A DNA stretch of 64,000 nucleotides from Micromonospora sediminicola (GTDB lineage: Bacteria > Actinomycetota > Actinomycetes > Mycobacteriales > Micromonosporaceae), in assembly GCF_900089585.1 (NCBI RefSeq), contig NZ_FLRH01000004.1, forward strand, positions 1,109,001 through 1,173,000. The letters run 5' to 3'. Below are positions 16,637 through 26,105 of this stretch, in pieces. Numbering within the stretch: the stretch's first letter is position 1; every line of letters starts with the position of its first letter. The notes beneath the pieces were generated by a model, which was not told the origin of the DNA, made no database searches, and saw only the letters and a list, made by a program, of their open reading frames with translations. A program made the position numbers and the translations under genes.

Positions 16637-16951
16637 CGGTCCTCGTAGACGCTCGGTATCGGTTCGGCCTGGGGGCGTCGGGACGCCGCGCTGCGCCCTG
16701 CGCCGAGCCGTGCCATGGCCGTCGGGTGCGCCGGGGCACCACACCAAGGATGGTAGGGGGCGGCCCGCCCTCCGCGTCCCGGACCGCGGGGTGAGCGCCC
16801 TCACACAGGCCCGTCGCACGCCCGACATCCGCCGTTCACCGGGGCGGGACGGGACGAGGCGTTGCTCACCGCGTCCCAGCACGTGAACGGCTGCGGCCCG
16901 CGGCCCGACGCCGGGGAGAGCGTCGGGTCGCGGGCCGCGTGGAGAGTTGGC
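16637..16951. other. serA upstream region and ilvC terminator
   Basis: The 315 bp contain the ilvC terminator (16893-16938) and, on the minus strand, a -10-like TACCAT at 16755-16750 with no good -35. I see no leader peptide rich in serine or branched-chain residues. Confidence 0.4.
16893..16938 (-). terminator. Terminator of the ilvB-ilvN-ilvC operon
   Basis: GCGGCCCGCGGCCCGACGC pairs with GCGTCGGGTCGCGGGCCGC (19 bp, one G-U pair) across an 8-nt loop, 13 bp past the ilvC stop. It is the longest hairpin stem in the first half of the window. Confidence 0.75.
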
Positions 16952-17965
<1,014 letters not shown>

Positions 17966-18023
17966 TGACTTCCCTTTCGTACGGCGGTGCCCGTCGGCCC
18001 GTCGAAAAACTGGTGGGTACGGA

Positions 18024-18539
18024 TCAGGCGGCGCGCAGCGCCGGGCCGGCGGTGATGGAGCGGGAGCCGCGCCCGATCGCGACGGTGCCGGACTGGACCA
18101 TCTCCTTGATGCCGAACGGCTCCAGGTCGCGCAGCAGCGCGTCGAGCTTGTCCGGCGTGCCGGTGGCCTCGATGGTCAGCGTGTCCGGCGCGACGTCGAC
18201 CACCCGGGCGCGGAACAGGCCGACCGTCTCCAGCACCTGGGCCCGGGCGGAGCGGTCCGCGCGGACCTTGACCAGCAGCAGCTCCCGGGCCACCGAGACC
18301 TGCGGGTCCAGCTCCACGATCTTGAGGACGTTGACCAGCTTGTTGAGCTGCTTGGTCACCTGCTCCAGCGGCGAGGACTCGGCGTTGACCACGATGGTGA
18401 TGCGGGAGACGTCCGGGTTCTCGGTCTCGCCCACGGCGAGGCTGTCGATGTTGAAGCCGCGCCGGGAGAACAGCCCGGAGACCCGCGCCAGGACACCCGG
18501 CTTGTTCTCCACCAGCACGGACAGGGTGTGCATCGTCAT
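18024..18539 (-). CDS. ilvN: Acetolactate synthase small (regulatory) subunit
   Basis: 171 residues. The N-terminal ACT domain (about 3-75; MHTLSVLVENKPGVLARVSG) binds valine and confers feedback inhibition; the C-terminal domain (76-171) matches the ALS_ss_C family. The subunit activates the IlvB catalytic subunit. Its ATG shares one base with the ilvB stop codon (TGATG), so translation is coupled. An internal ATG two codons downstream is equally close to known N-termini. Confidence 0.96.
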   Translation of the reverse strand: MTMHTLSVLVENKPGVLARVSGLFSRRGFNIDSLAVGETENPDVSRITIVVNAESSPLEQVTKQLNKLVNVLKIVELDPQVSVARELLLVKVRADRSARAQVLETVGLFRARVVDVAPDTLTIEATGTPDKLDALLRDLEPFGIKEMVQSGTVAIGRGSRSITAGPALRAA

Positions 18540-20458
18540 CAGAGTTCGTCCTCGTCGAACGCGGGGCGAACACCCCGAGCGAACATGATCTCGTCGTTGC
18601 TCGTGCCGGCGGCCACCATCGGCCAGACCATCGCGTCCTTGCCGACCACGAAGTCGACGACCACCGGCGCGTCGGTGATCGCCATGGCCGCCTCGATGGT
18701 CTTGTCCACGTCGGCGGCGTTCTCGCAGCGCAGCCCGACGCAGCCGAGCGCCTCGGCGAGCTTGACGAAGTCCGGGATGCGGTGCTTGTGGGTGCCCAGC
18801 TCGGTGTTGGAGTAGCGCTCCCCGTAGAACAGGGTCTGCCACTGCCGCACCATGCCGAGGTTGCCGTTGTTGATCACGGCGATCTTGATTGGGATGCCCT
18901 CCAGCGCGCAGGTCGCCAACTCCTGGTTGGTCATCTGGAAGCAGCCGTCACCGTCCACCGCCCACACCGTGGTGTCGGGTCGGCCGACCTTCGCCCCCAT
19001 CGCCGCCGGGACGGCGTAGCCCATGGTGCCCAGGCCGCCGGAGTTGAGCCAGGTGTTCGGCTTCTCGTACGAGATGAACTGGCTGGCCCACATCTGGTGC
19101 TGGCCGACGCCGGCCACGTAGACCGCGTCCGGGCCGACGATCTCCCCCAGCCGCTTGATCACGTACTGCGGGGAGAGCGTGCCGTCGGCCGGCTCCTCGA
19201 ACCCGAGCGGGTAGCGCTCGCGCAGGTCGTCGAGCTGGGTCCACCAGTCCGCCAGGTCGGCGGCCGGGTGGGCGGCGTGCTCGGCGGTGACGGCCGCGAT
19301 CAGCTCGTCGATGACGTGCCGCGCGTCGCCCACGATCGGGACGTCGGCGTGCCGGTTCTTGCCGATCTCGGCCGGGTCGATGTCGGCGTGCACCACCGCG
19401 GCGTCCGGCGCGAACGAGTCCAGCTTGCCGGTCACCCGGTCGTCGAAGCGCGCGCCCAGCGCCACGATCAGGTCCGCCTTCTGCAGGCCGTAGACCGCGG
19501 CGACGGTGCCGTGCATGCCGGGCATGCCCAGGTGCTGGCGGTGCGAGTCGGGGAACGCGCCGAGCGCCATCAGCGTGGTGACCACCGGGATCCCGGTCAG
19601 CTCGGCCAGCCGGCGCAGCCCCTCGGTGGCGCCGGCCTTGAGCACGCCGCCGCCGACGTAGAGCACCGGGCGGCGGGCCGAGGTCATCAGCCGGGCCGCC
19701 TCGCGGATCTGCTTGCCGTGCGGGTGCAGCGTGGGCCGGTAGCCGGGCAGGTCCAGGGTGGGCGGCCAGGCGAAGGTGGCCGGCGCCTGGAGCACGTCCT
19801 TCGGGATGTCGACCAGCACCGGGCCGGGCCGGCCGGTCGAGGCCAGGTGGAACGCCTCGGCCAGCACCCGGGGGATCTCGTCCGGGGTCTGCACCAGGAA
19901 GTTGTGCTTGGTGATCGGCAGCGTGATGCCCTGGATGTCGGCCTCCTGGAAGGCGTCCGTGCCGATCGACGGCCGGGCCACCTGACCGGTGATCGCCACC
20001 ATCGGCACCGAGTCCATGTAGGCGTCGGCGATCGGGGTGACCAGGTTGGTCGCGCCCGGACCGGAGGTGGCGATGCAGACGCCGACCCGGCCGGTGGCCT
20101 GCGCGTAGCCGGTGGCCGCGTGCCCGGCGCCCTGCTCGTGGCGGACCAGGATGTGCCGGACCGTCGAGTCGTAGAGCGGGTCGTACGCGGGCAGGATCGC
20201 GCCGCCGGGGATGCCGAAGACCACGTCGACGCCGAGCGCCTCCAGCGACCGCACCAGCGAGCCGGCGCCGGAGACCTGCGCGGTGGCGGGCTGCCGTACG
20301 GGCGCGGCGGGGGTGTCCGCGCCGGCCGGGACGGCCCGGCTGCCGGCGGGGGCGGCACCGCGCGGGGCGGGAGCGTGGTCGGGGTCGCCGGCCGCGCCGG
20401 CGCCCGGGCGGGCTCGTCGGGCGGAGTGGGCGAGGGTCTCTGGCGTGGGTCTCGTCAT
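18539..20458 (-). CDS. ilvB: Acetolactate synthase large (catalytic) subunit
   Basis: 639 residues. This ThDP/FAD enzyme condenses two pyruvates, or pyruvate and 2-oxobutyrate. The catalytic glutamate is Glu108 in RHEQGAGHAATGYA. The ThDP/Mg motif is GDGCFQMTNQELATCALEGIPIKIAVINN. About 62 N-terminal residues (Ala/Pro/Arg-rich) have no counterpart in the core family and look like a flexible extension common in actinobacterial copies; the true start could be further in, but a GAAGG precedes the ATG. Expression is expected to be governed by the attenuator at 20538-20634. Confidence 0.96.
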   Translation of the reverse strand: MTRPTPETLAHSARRARPGAGAAGDPDHAPAPRGAAPAGSRAVPAGADTPAAPVRQPATAQVSGAGSLVRSLEALGVDVVFGIPGGAILPAYDPLYDSTVRHILVRHEQGAGHAATGYAQATGRVGVCIATSGPGATNLVTPIADAYMDSVPMVAITGQVARPSIGTDAFQEADIQGITLPITKHNFLVQTPDEIPRVLAEAFHLASTGRPGPVLVDIPKDVLQAPATFAWPPTLDLPGYRPTLHPHGKQIREAARLMTSARRPVLYVGGGVLKAGATEGLRRLAELTGIPVVTTLMALGAFPDSHRQHLGMPGMHGTVAAVYGLQKADLIVALGARFDDRVTGKLDSFAPDAAVVHADIDPAEIGKNRHADVPIVGDARHVIDELIAAVTAEHAAHPAADLADWWTQLDDLRERYPLGFEEPADGTLSPQYVIKRLGEIVGPDAVYVAGVGQHQMWASQFISYEKPNTWLNSGGLGTMGYAVPAAMGAKVGRPDTTVWAVDGDGCFQMTNQELATCALEGIPIKIAVINNGNLGMVRQWQTLFYGERYSNTELGTHKHRIPDFVKLAEALGCVGLRCENAADVDKTIEAAMAITDAPVVVDFVVGKDAMVWPMVAAGTSNDEIMFARGVRPAFDEDEL

Positions 20459-20537
20459 GGCGGTTCAGGCCTTCGGCTGTGAGTGGGTGACGCGGTTGTC
20501 AGGATGGGACGCGGACGTCCCGGCGATGGTCCGACGG

Positions 20538-20571
20538 CAACAAAAAAGCCCACGTGCAGGATGCACGGGGC
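20538..20571 (-). terminator. Intrinsic terminator of the ilvB attenuator
   Basis: On the minus strand GCCCCGTGCA pairs with TGCACGTGGGC (10 bp, one bulged T) around TCC, followed by TTTTTTGTTG. It lies in the leader about 80 nt upstream of the ilvB ATG. Confidence 0.8.
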
Positions 20572-20572
20572 C

Positions 20573-20599
20573 AGCGCACTCTCGGGGGGAGAGTGCGCT
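20573..20599 (-). promoter_or_regulatory. Hairpin I of the ilvB attenuator
   Basis: AGCGCACTCTC pairs perfectly with GAGAGTGCGCT (11 bp) around a 5-nt loop. It begins at the last base of the leader stop codon and ends one base before the terminator stem. Confidence 0.6.
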
Positions 20600-20634
20600 C
20601 AGGTAAGTACTCGCAGCGACCGGTTCGACGACAT
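20599..20634 (-). CDS. Leader peptide of the ilvB-ilvN-ilvC operon
   Basis: Eleven residues, MSSNRSLRVLT, from ATG at 20634 to TGA. The Leu-Arg-Val-Leu stretch uses GTA and CTT, codons that are rare in this genome, which fits a stalling site sensitive to charged Val- and Leu-tRNA. A perfect hairpin starts at the stop codon and a T-tailed terminator follows. The proposed promoter (-10 CAGGCT) ends 7 nt before the ATG, so the leader is probably leaderless. ilvB leader-peptide attenuation is established in corynebacteria and streptomycetes. Confidence 0.7.
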   Translation of the reverse strand: MSSNRSLRVLT

Positions 20635-20638
20635 GCGG

Positions 20639-23074
20639 TCAAGCCTGACGCATCTCACGCGATGAGTCAACTGATCCCACATTCTGGTTCACGGACGTGG
20701 GCGTGTCGCCCGCCGGCACCCCTTCCACGCCGCTCGCCACCTGCGGTGATCCCTCCATCGAGGGACGCGGGGCGGGCGGGTTGTTGCGCAGCCGGGGCAG
20801 CAACGGCGACGGGGTCCGCACCGGCGGGGGCGGCGGCGCGGGCGGGACCGAGGTGGGCCGGTTGCCGGGCGCGGTGGCCGCCTCCAGCATCGCCTCCAGG
20901 TGCTCGGCGGGCACGCCCCAGCCGAAGAGCGCGCCCTGGCCGAACCGGCAGCCGGCGGCCACCACGGCGGCCAGCTCCGTCGGGTTGGTGACGCCCTCGG
21001 CGATCACCTCCAACCCGAGCTGGTGGCCGAGGCGCATGACGATGTCGACCATCGGGGCGAACGCCGGCCCGTCCCGGCCGATCGGCCGGACCGGCTCGTG
21101 CTCGGCGACCAGACTGTGGTCGATCTTGAGGATGTCGATCGGCAGCCGGCGGAGTTGCCCGAGCGAGGAGTAGCCCGCGCCGAAGTCGTCCAACGCGATC
21201 CGTACGCCGGTCAGCCGCAGCGCGGTCAGCCGCCGGATCAACTCGTCCAGGTCGGTGGCGACCGCGTGCTCGGTCACCTCCAGCACCAGCCGCTGCGGCG
21301 GCACGTGGTGCGCGCGCAGCGCGTCGGCGACCTGGACGACATATTCCGGGGCGTGCAGCTCGCGCGGCGAGACGTTCACCGACACCCAGACGTCGTGCCC
21401 GTCGGCCAGCCACCGGGAGAGCTGGTAGCAGGCCTGGTGCAGCACCCAGGCGCCGAGCTTGGCGATCATCCCGCACTCCTCGGCGAGCGGGATGAACTCG
21501 TCCGGCCGCACGTTGCCCAGCTCCGGGTGGTGCCAGCGCAGCAGCGCCTCGGCGCCGACCGGGCGCACCGAGGGCAGCGAGGCCACCGGCTGGAAGACCA
21601 GCCGCAGCTCGTCGCGCTCGATCGCGCCACGCAACTCGTGCTCCAGCCGGGTGCGCCGGCTCAGCAACTGGTCGTACGTGGCGTCGTAGCGCTCGATCCG
21701 GTTCTTGCCGCGCTGCTTGGCGTAGCGCAGCGCCAGGTCGGCGTTGCGCAGCAGCAGCTCGACGTCGTGGTCGCCGCGACTGCCGGCCACACCGATGCTG
21801 ACCGACAGGAAGACCGGCCCGTCCGCCTCCTCGTACGGCCGGCCGAGCACCCCGAGCAGGCGGTCCGCCACCGGCCCGGGCTCGGCCGACCCGTGCATCA
21901 GCACCGCGAACTCGTCCCCGCCGAGCCGGGCGGCCAGATCACCCGGGCGCAGGTTGCCGCGCAGCCGCCGGCCCACCTCGGCCAGCACCGCGTCGCCGAC
22001 GTCGTGCCCGCGCATGTCGTTGACGTTCTTGAAGCCGTCCAGGTCGAGCCCGAGCAGCACGCAGGGCGTGCCCGCCTCGGCGCAGCGGTGCAGGGCGCGC
22101 AGCAGCCCGCGCCGGTTGGCCAGGCCGGTGAGCGGGTCGGTGTGCGCCAGCTCGCGGAAGTGCGCCTCCCGCTCGGCCAGCCGGACGGCGTAGCCGCGGA
22201 CGTCGTTGAGGGCCAGGTACTGCCGGGCCACCAGCGCGAACCCCTCGACGCTGCCGGCCATGATCCCGTAACCGTCGAACCGGCCGCCCTGCAACAGGTG
22301 GTACATCGCGGAGGCGGCGATGGCGAACATCGGCGCGAAGGCGTACTCGCCGTCGCGGCGGATGAGATCGACGTCGAGCTGCGTCAGGTCGGCCCGGCGC
22401 CCGGCAACGGCGGTGGCCAGCAGGCCGGCGGCGGTCGTCGTGGCACCGGCCACCAGCATGCCCGGCCCGCCCTGGCAGAGCCCGGCGGAGACGCCGAGCC
22501 CGCCGACCGTCACCGCGATCGCCCCGGCCCCGAGCAGGGTCAGCCAGCCACGCGGCGGGGCGACGCGCAGCACCAGGATCAGCGTCAGCCCGGCGGTGAG
22601 CGCCGCGCTGACCGTGGCCAGCGGGATGGGCAGGCAGGCGGCCGGGATGGTGCCACCGAGCAGCCGGGTCGGCTCGCTGACCGCCACCCAGCCGACGAAC
22701 CAGAGCGCGGCGGCCATGATCAGACCGTCGAGCAGCAGCCGGGCGGTGGCGGCCCGCGTCGCGGCCGCGCCGGGCAGTCGGAGCAGGGCCGCGCCGAGGC
22801 CGAGCGCGGCGACCGTGGTGCCCACCGCGACGAGCGTCGCCCACCCGGTGCGCTGGCCCTGCCGGTGCGCCCAGTGGTCCCCGGCGACCAGCAGACCACC
22901 GAGGCCGAGGAGCAGGCTGAGCAGTGCGGCGCCGGCGGCGACGGCCAGCAGCAGGTGGGCCTGCCGCCGGGGGCCGGTGCGCCGGCGGGCGGACACGGCG
23001 AGCAGCGCGGCGGCGGCGGTCGCGACGGAGCCGCTCAGCACCGCGACGGTGACCATCCCCGGGGACGACTGCAC
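20639..23074 (-). CDS. Membrane GGDEF-EAL protein (c-di-GMP synthase/phosphodiesterase)
   Basis: 811 residues. The first 270 contain about seven to eight hydrophobic segments (an integral sensory module I cannot name). A GGDEF domain follows at about 305-470 with intact GGDEF at 385-389, then an EAL domain at about 480-740 with EALLRW (509-), NVSPREL, EVTEH (599-603) and DDFGAGYSSL (629-). Both active sites look competent. The C-terminal 70 residues are Pro-rich. The GTG at 23074 has no Shine-Dalgarno sequence; an ATG at 23056 is an alternative. The gene ends inside the ilvB promoter, 5 bp before the ilvB leader peptide. Confidence 0.88.
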   Translation of the reverse strand: MQSSPGMVTVAVLSGSVATAAAALLAVSARRRTGPRRQAHLLLAVAAGAALLSLLLGLGGLLVAGDHWAHRQGQRTGWATLVAVGTTVAALGLGAALLRLPGAAATRAATARLLLDGLIMAAALWFVGWVAVSEPTRLLGGTIPAACLPIPLATVSAALTAGLTLILVLRVAPPRGWLTLLGAGAIAVTVGGLGVSAGLCQGGPGMLVAGATTTAAGLLATAVAGRRADLTQLDVDLIRRDGEYAFAPMFAIAASAMYHLLQGGRFDGYGIMAGSVEGFALVARQYLALNDVRGYAVRLAEREAHFRELAHTDPLTGLANRRGLLRALHRCAEAGTPCVLLGLDLDGFKNVNDMRGHDVGDAVLAEVGRRLRGNLRPGDLAARLGGDEFAVLMHGSAEPGPVADRLLGVLGRPYEEADGPVFLSVSIGVAGSRGDHDVELLLRNADLALRYAKQRGKNRIERYDATYDQLLSRRTRLEHELRGAIERDELRLVFQPVASLPSVRPVGAEALLRWHHPELGNVRPDEFIPLAEECGMIAKLGAWVLHQACYQLSRWLADGHDVWVSVNVSPRELHAPEYVVQVADALRAHHVPPQRLVLEVTEHAVATDLDELIRRLTALRLTGVRIALDDFGAGYSSLGQLRRLPIDILKIDHSLVAEHEPVRPIGRDGPAFAPMVDIVMRLGHQLGLEVIAEGVTNPTELAAVVAAGCRFGQGALFGWGVPAEHLEAMLEAATAPGNRPTSVPPAPPPPPVRTPSPLLPRLRNNPPAPRPSMEGSPQVASGVEGVPAGDTPTSVNQNVGSVDSSREMRQA
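20642..20670 (-). promoter_or_regulatory. ilvB operon promoter inside the preceding gene
   Basis: TTGACT (20670-20665) and CAGGCT (20647-20642) are 17 bp apart on the minus strand. Both lie within the last 11 codons of the GGDEF-EAL gene. The -35 is a very good match, the -10 moderate. Confidence 0.55.
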
Positions 23075-23184
23075 GCGTCAACTCTGCCGGATCCGCGCCC
23101 TCCGTGGGGCACCGGGTGTGCAACTGTTGGGACACAGGGTGCACGGCGGGGGGTCGCCGCGCGGGCGGTGTCAGACTGGTAGTC

Positions 23185-25032
23185 ATGCCTGAGCTGCGGT
23201 CGAGGACATCCACCCACGGTCGGACGATGGCCGGCGCCCGGGCCCTCTGGCGGGCCACCGGGATGACCGACGACGACTTCGGCAAGCCGATCGTCGCCAT
23301 CGCGAACAGTTTCACCCAGTTCGTACCCGGTCACGTCCACCTCAAGGACCTCGGCGGCCTGGTCGCCGACGCGGTGGCCGAGGCCGGCGGCGTCGGCCGG
23401 GAGTTCAACACCATCGCGGTGGACGACGGCATCGCCATGGGCCACGGCGGCATGCTCTACTCGCTGCCCAGCCGGGAGCTGATCGCCGACGCGGTGGAAT
23501 ACATGGTCAACGCGCACTGCGCGGACGCCCTGGTCTGCATCTCCAACTGCGACAAGATCACCCCCGGCATGCTCCTGGCCGCGCTGCGGCTGAACATTCC
23601 GACCGTCTTCGTCTCCGGCGGCCCGATGGAGGCCGGCAAGACGGTGGCGATCGAGGGCGTGGTGCACTCCAAGATCGACCTGATCGACGCGATGATCGCC
23701 TCCTCCAACGAGGCGGTCACCGACGACCAGCTCGGCGAGATCGAGCGTTCCGCGTGCCCGACGTGCGGCTCCTGCTCCGGCATGTTCACCGCCAACTCGA
23801 TGAACTGCCTCACCGAGGCGATCGGCCTGGCCCTGCCCGGCAACGGGTCGACGCTGGCCACCCACGCCGCGCGCCGGTCGCTCTTCGTCGAGGCCGGCCG
23901 CACCGCCGTGGAGATCGCCAAGCGGTGGTACGAGAACGACGACGCCTCGGTGCTGCCCCGCGCGATCGCCGGCCGGGCCGCGTTCGAGAACGCGGTCGCG
24001 CTCGACGTGGCCATGGGCGGCTCCACCAACACGATCCTGCACCTGCTCGCCGCCGCCCGCGAGGCGGAGCTGGACTTCCAGGTGGCCGACATCGACGCCA
24101 TCTCCCGGCGGGTGCCGTGCCTGGCCAAGGTCGCGCCGAACTCCCCGGACTACCACATGGAGGACGTGCACCGGGCCGGCGGCATCCCCGCCATCCTCGG
24201 CGAGCTGGACCGCGCCGGCCTGCTGCACCGCGACGTGCGCGCGGTGCACTCCCCCGACCTCGACCGGTGGCTCGCCGACTGGGACGTGCGCGGCGGATCG
24301 GCCACGCGAGAGGCGCTCGAGCTGTTCCACGCCGCGCCCGGCGGGGTGCGCACCACCGAGCCGTTCTCCACCACCAACCGCTGGTCGTCGCTGGACACCG
24401 ACGCGGCCGGCGGCTGCATCCGCGACCGCGAGCACGCCTACAGCGCGGACGGCGGGCTGGCCATCCTGCACGGCAACCTGGCGCCGGACGGCTGCGTGGT
24501 GAAGACCGCCGGGGTGCCCGAGGAGTGCCTGACGTTCCGCGGGCCGGCGAAGGTCTACGAGTCGCAGGACGACGCGGTGACGGCCATCCTCGCCAAGGAG
24601 GTCGTCGCCGGGGACGTGGTGGTGATCCGGTACGAGGGCCCCAAGGGCGGCCCCGGCATGCAGGAGATGCTCTACCCGACCTCGTTCCTCAAGGGCCGGG
24701 GGCTGGGCCGTGCCTGCGCGCTGCTCACCGACGGTCGTTTCTCCGGCGGCACGTCCGGGCTGTCCATCGGGCACGTCTCCCCGGAGGCGGCCTCCGGTGG
24801 CCTGATCGCGCTGGTTCGCGACGGCGACGAGATCGTCATCGACATCCCCGGCCGGTCCATCGAACTGAACGTGCCGGCCGACGAGCTGACCGCGCGGCGG
24901 GTGGCGGAGGAGAAGCGGGACCGCCCGTACACCCCGACCGACCGGCAGCGCCCGGTGTCGGCGGCGCTGCGCGCGTACGCGTCGATGGCGACCTCGGCCA
25001 GCGACGGCGCCTACCGCCGCGTCCCCGAGTAA
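23185..25032 (+). CDS. ilvD: Dihydroxy-acid dehydratase
   Basis: 615 residues, the long (E. coli-like) type. It dehydrates the dihydroxy acids to 2-oxo acids, the third shared step of valine and isoleucine synthesis, with an Fe-S cluster. Cluster cysteines lie in ISNCDKITPGM and SACPTCGSCSGMFTANSMN; the C-terminal GRFSGGTSGLSIGHVSPEA is the signature. No Shine-Dalgarno sequence precedes the ATG; CAGACT ends 7 nt before it, consistent with a leaderless mRNA. It is divergent from the GGDEF-EAL gene. Its TAA stop abuts a repeat element, and TAA is unusual for this genome. Confidence 0.97.
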   Translation: MPELRSRTSTHGRTMAGARALWRATGMTDDDFGKPIVAIANSFTQFVPGHVHLKDLGGLVADAVAEAGGVGREFNTIAVDDGIAMGHGGMLYSLPSRELIADAVEYMVNAHCADALVCISNCDKITPGMLLAALRLNIPTVFVSGGPMEAGKTVAIEGVVHSKIDLIDAMIASSNEAVTDDQLGEIERSACPTCGSCSGMFTANSMNCLTEAIGLALPGNGSTLATHAARRSLFVEAGRTAVEIAKRWYENDDASVLPRAIAGRAAFENAVALDVAMGGSTNTILHLLAAAREAELDFQVADIDAISRRVPCLAKVAPNSPDYHMEDVHRAGGIPAILGELDRAGLLHRDVRAVHSPDLDRWLADWDVRGGSATREALELFHAAPGGVRTTEPFSTTNRWSSLDTDAAGGCIRDREHAYSADGGLAILHGNLAPDGCVVKTAGVPEECLTFRGPAKVYESQDDAVTAILAKEVVAGDVVVIRYEGPKGGPGMQEMLYPTSFLKGRGLGRACALLTDGRFSGGTSGLSIGHVSPEAASGGLIALVRDGDEIVIDIPGRSIELNVPADELTARRVAEEKRDRPYTPTDRQRPVSAALRAYASMATSASDGAYRRVPE

Positions 25033-25085
25033 GGAAGGGCCCCCTCTTAACGCCTCCGGTAGAGGAGGGGCCCCCTGTTAACGCC
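25033..25085. repeat. Two direct copies of a 22-bp AAGGGCCCCCT element
   Basis: Units at 25033-25054 and 25064-25085 are 20/22 identical and each contains a GGGCCCCC core and ends TTAACGCC. Each unit is itself near-palindromic. Related units occur at 46729-46776. The first unit starts directly after the ilvD stop codon. Confidence 0.7.
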
Positions 25086-25109
25086 ACGCCGCCGGTAGGG
25101 TCCGGCGGC

Positions 25110-25832
25110 GTGGAGACGACGGTGAGTTACGCGCGACTGGTCCGGCCGGCGATCGACCGGGTCTACGTGGGCGCCCGCTGGGCGGCCCGCCCCCGGATGG
25201 AGGCGTTCTACGCCGAGCGCGGCTGCGACCTCGGCGCCGAGAACAGCTTCTTCTCCGGCGTGCTGGCCCGGCCGATGCCCGCCGAGGCGCTCGCCGACGG
25301 CCTCGCCTACGGCGACGGTGACATGAGCCGGGAGCTGGAGCAGGGCATCTTCGTCCGGGACGACGAGGGCGCCTGGCACCTCACCGACCTGGGGCGGGAA
25401 CTGGTGCTGTTCGCGCAGCGGGCCACCGGCGAGGCCGCCGAGGAGAAGTGGGGCATGCTGCCCGGGGTGCTGCCCGGCCTGGTCGTCGTGCCCCGGCTCG
25501 CCGAACTGGTCGGCCGGGTGCTGGCGCACGCGCAGGCCACCGGCGGGCCGGCGTTCCACGCCATGTCCCCGCCGTACGAGCCGGAAGGCGCCTCTGCCGC
25601 GCTGCTGCTGGTGACGAGGCTGGGCTCGCTGCGCCACCACCGCGCGGACGCGCACCGGGCCGCGTGGCGGGCCGCCGGGCTGACCGCCGCCGAGATCCGC
25701 GCGCTGCCGGACGGGCCGGAACGCGCGGCGATCGAGGCGGACACCGACCGCCGCGACGAACCGGCGTACGCGGTGCTCACCGAGGCCGAGCGGTGGGAAC
25801 TGCTGGCCGGCCTGGCCGCCCTGCCCAATTAG
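25110..25832 (+). CDS. Conserved-looking protein of unknown function
   Basis: 240 residues, soluble, no signal peptide. The N-terminal third has aromatic and acidic patches (YARLVRPAIDRVYVGARWAAR). A stretch at about 65-110 (MSRELEQGIFVRDDEGAWHLTDLGRELVLFAQRATG) resembles the wing and following helix of winged-helix regulators, where TDLGREL recalls MarR/PadR-type LTxxG motifs. The C-terminal part is helical. A role as DNA-binding regulator is a guess. TAGGGT ends 8 nt before the GTG, so it may be leaderless. It is separated from ilvD by the repeat element. Confidence 0.65.
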   Translation: METTVSYARLVRPAIDRVYVGARWAARPRMEAFYAERGCDLGAENSFFSGVLARPMPAEALADGLAYGDGDMSRELEQGIFVRDDEGAWHLTDLGRELVLFAQRATGEAAEEKWGMLPGVLPGLVVVPRLAELVGRVLAHAQATGGPAFHAMSPPYEPEGASAALLLVTRLGSLRHHRADAHRAAWRAAGLTAAEIRALPDGPERAAIEADTDRRDEPAYAVLTEAERWELLAGLAALPN

Positions 25833-25859
25833 CGACCGCCAGCCCACGCGACGGCTGCG

Positions 25860-26033
25860 TCAGGACCGGGTGGGGTCCTCCTCGGCCGGGGCGGTGGCGT
25901 CTATCGGCAGGCCGAACTCCGCCGGTGAGTTCTCGTCGGTTCCGTCCAGGTCCGCGTGCGGCTCGTGCGGGGTGGCGTCGTCGGGGTCGGCGCCTCCGGC
26001 GTGCAGTTCGGACAGCTCAACCGGATCAGTCAT
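25860..26033 (-). CDS. Small acidic protein, 57 residues
   Basis: ATG at 26033 to TGA at 25862-25860. The sequence is Asp/Glu/Pro/Ala-rich (17 acidic residues, 3 Arg/Lys at most) with no membrane segment, and looks disordered. Third codon positions are about 80% G or C, like real genes here. No good Shine-Dalgarno sequence is seen. It converges on the gene at 25110-25832, and follows the SulP gene on the other side by 72 bp. I know no function. Confidence 0.45.
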   Translation of the reverse strand: MTDPVELSELHAGGADPDDATPHEPHADLDGTDENSPAEFGLPIDATAPAEEDPTRS

Positions 26034-26105
26034 GCCGTGCTGGTACCCGCCCGGCGCCGCCCGAACCCGCCCGCCCGCGGCCCGTCGAGCGACAGCGCCT
26101 GTCCG

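Noticed and set aside
20459..20640. T-box riboswitch upstream of ilvB
   Set aside because: There is no T-box sequence or specifier stem. A short peptide frame with Leu/Val codons and a two-hairpin layout fits leader-peptide attenuation better.
20639..23074. Degenerate active sites in the first GGDEF-EAL protein
   Set aside because: On reading, GGDEF, EAL, the Asn, Glu and DDFG motifs are all intact, so I keep it as an active-type protein.
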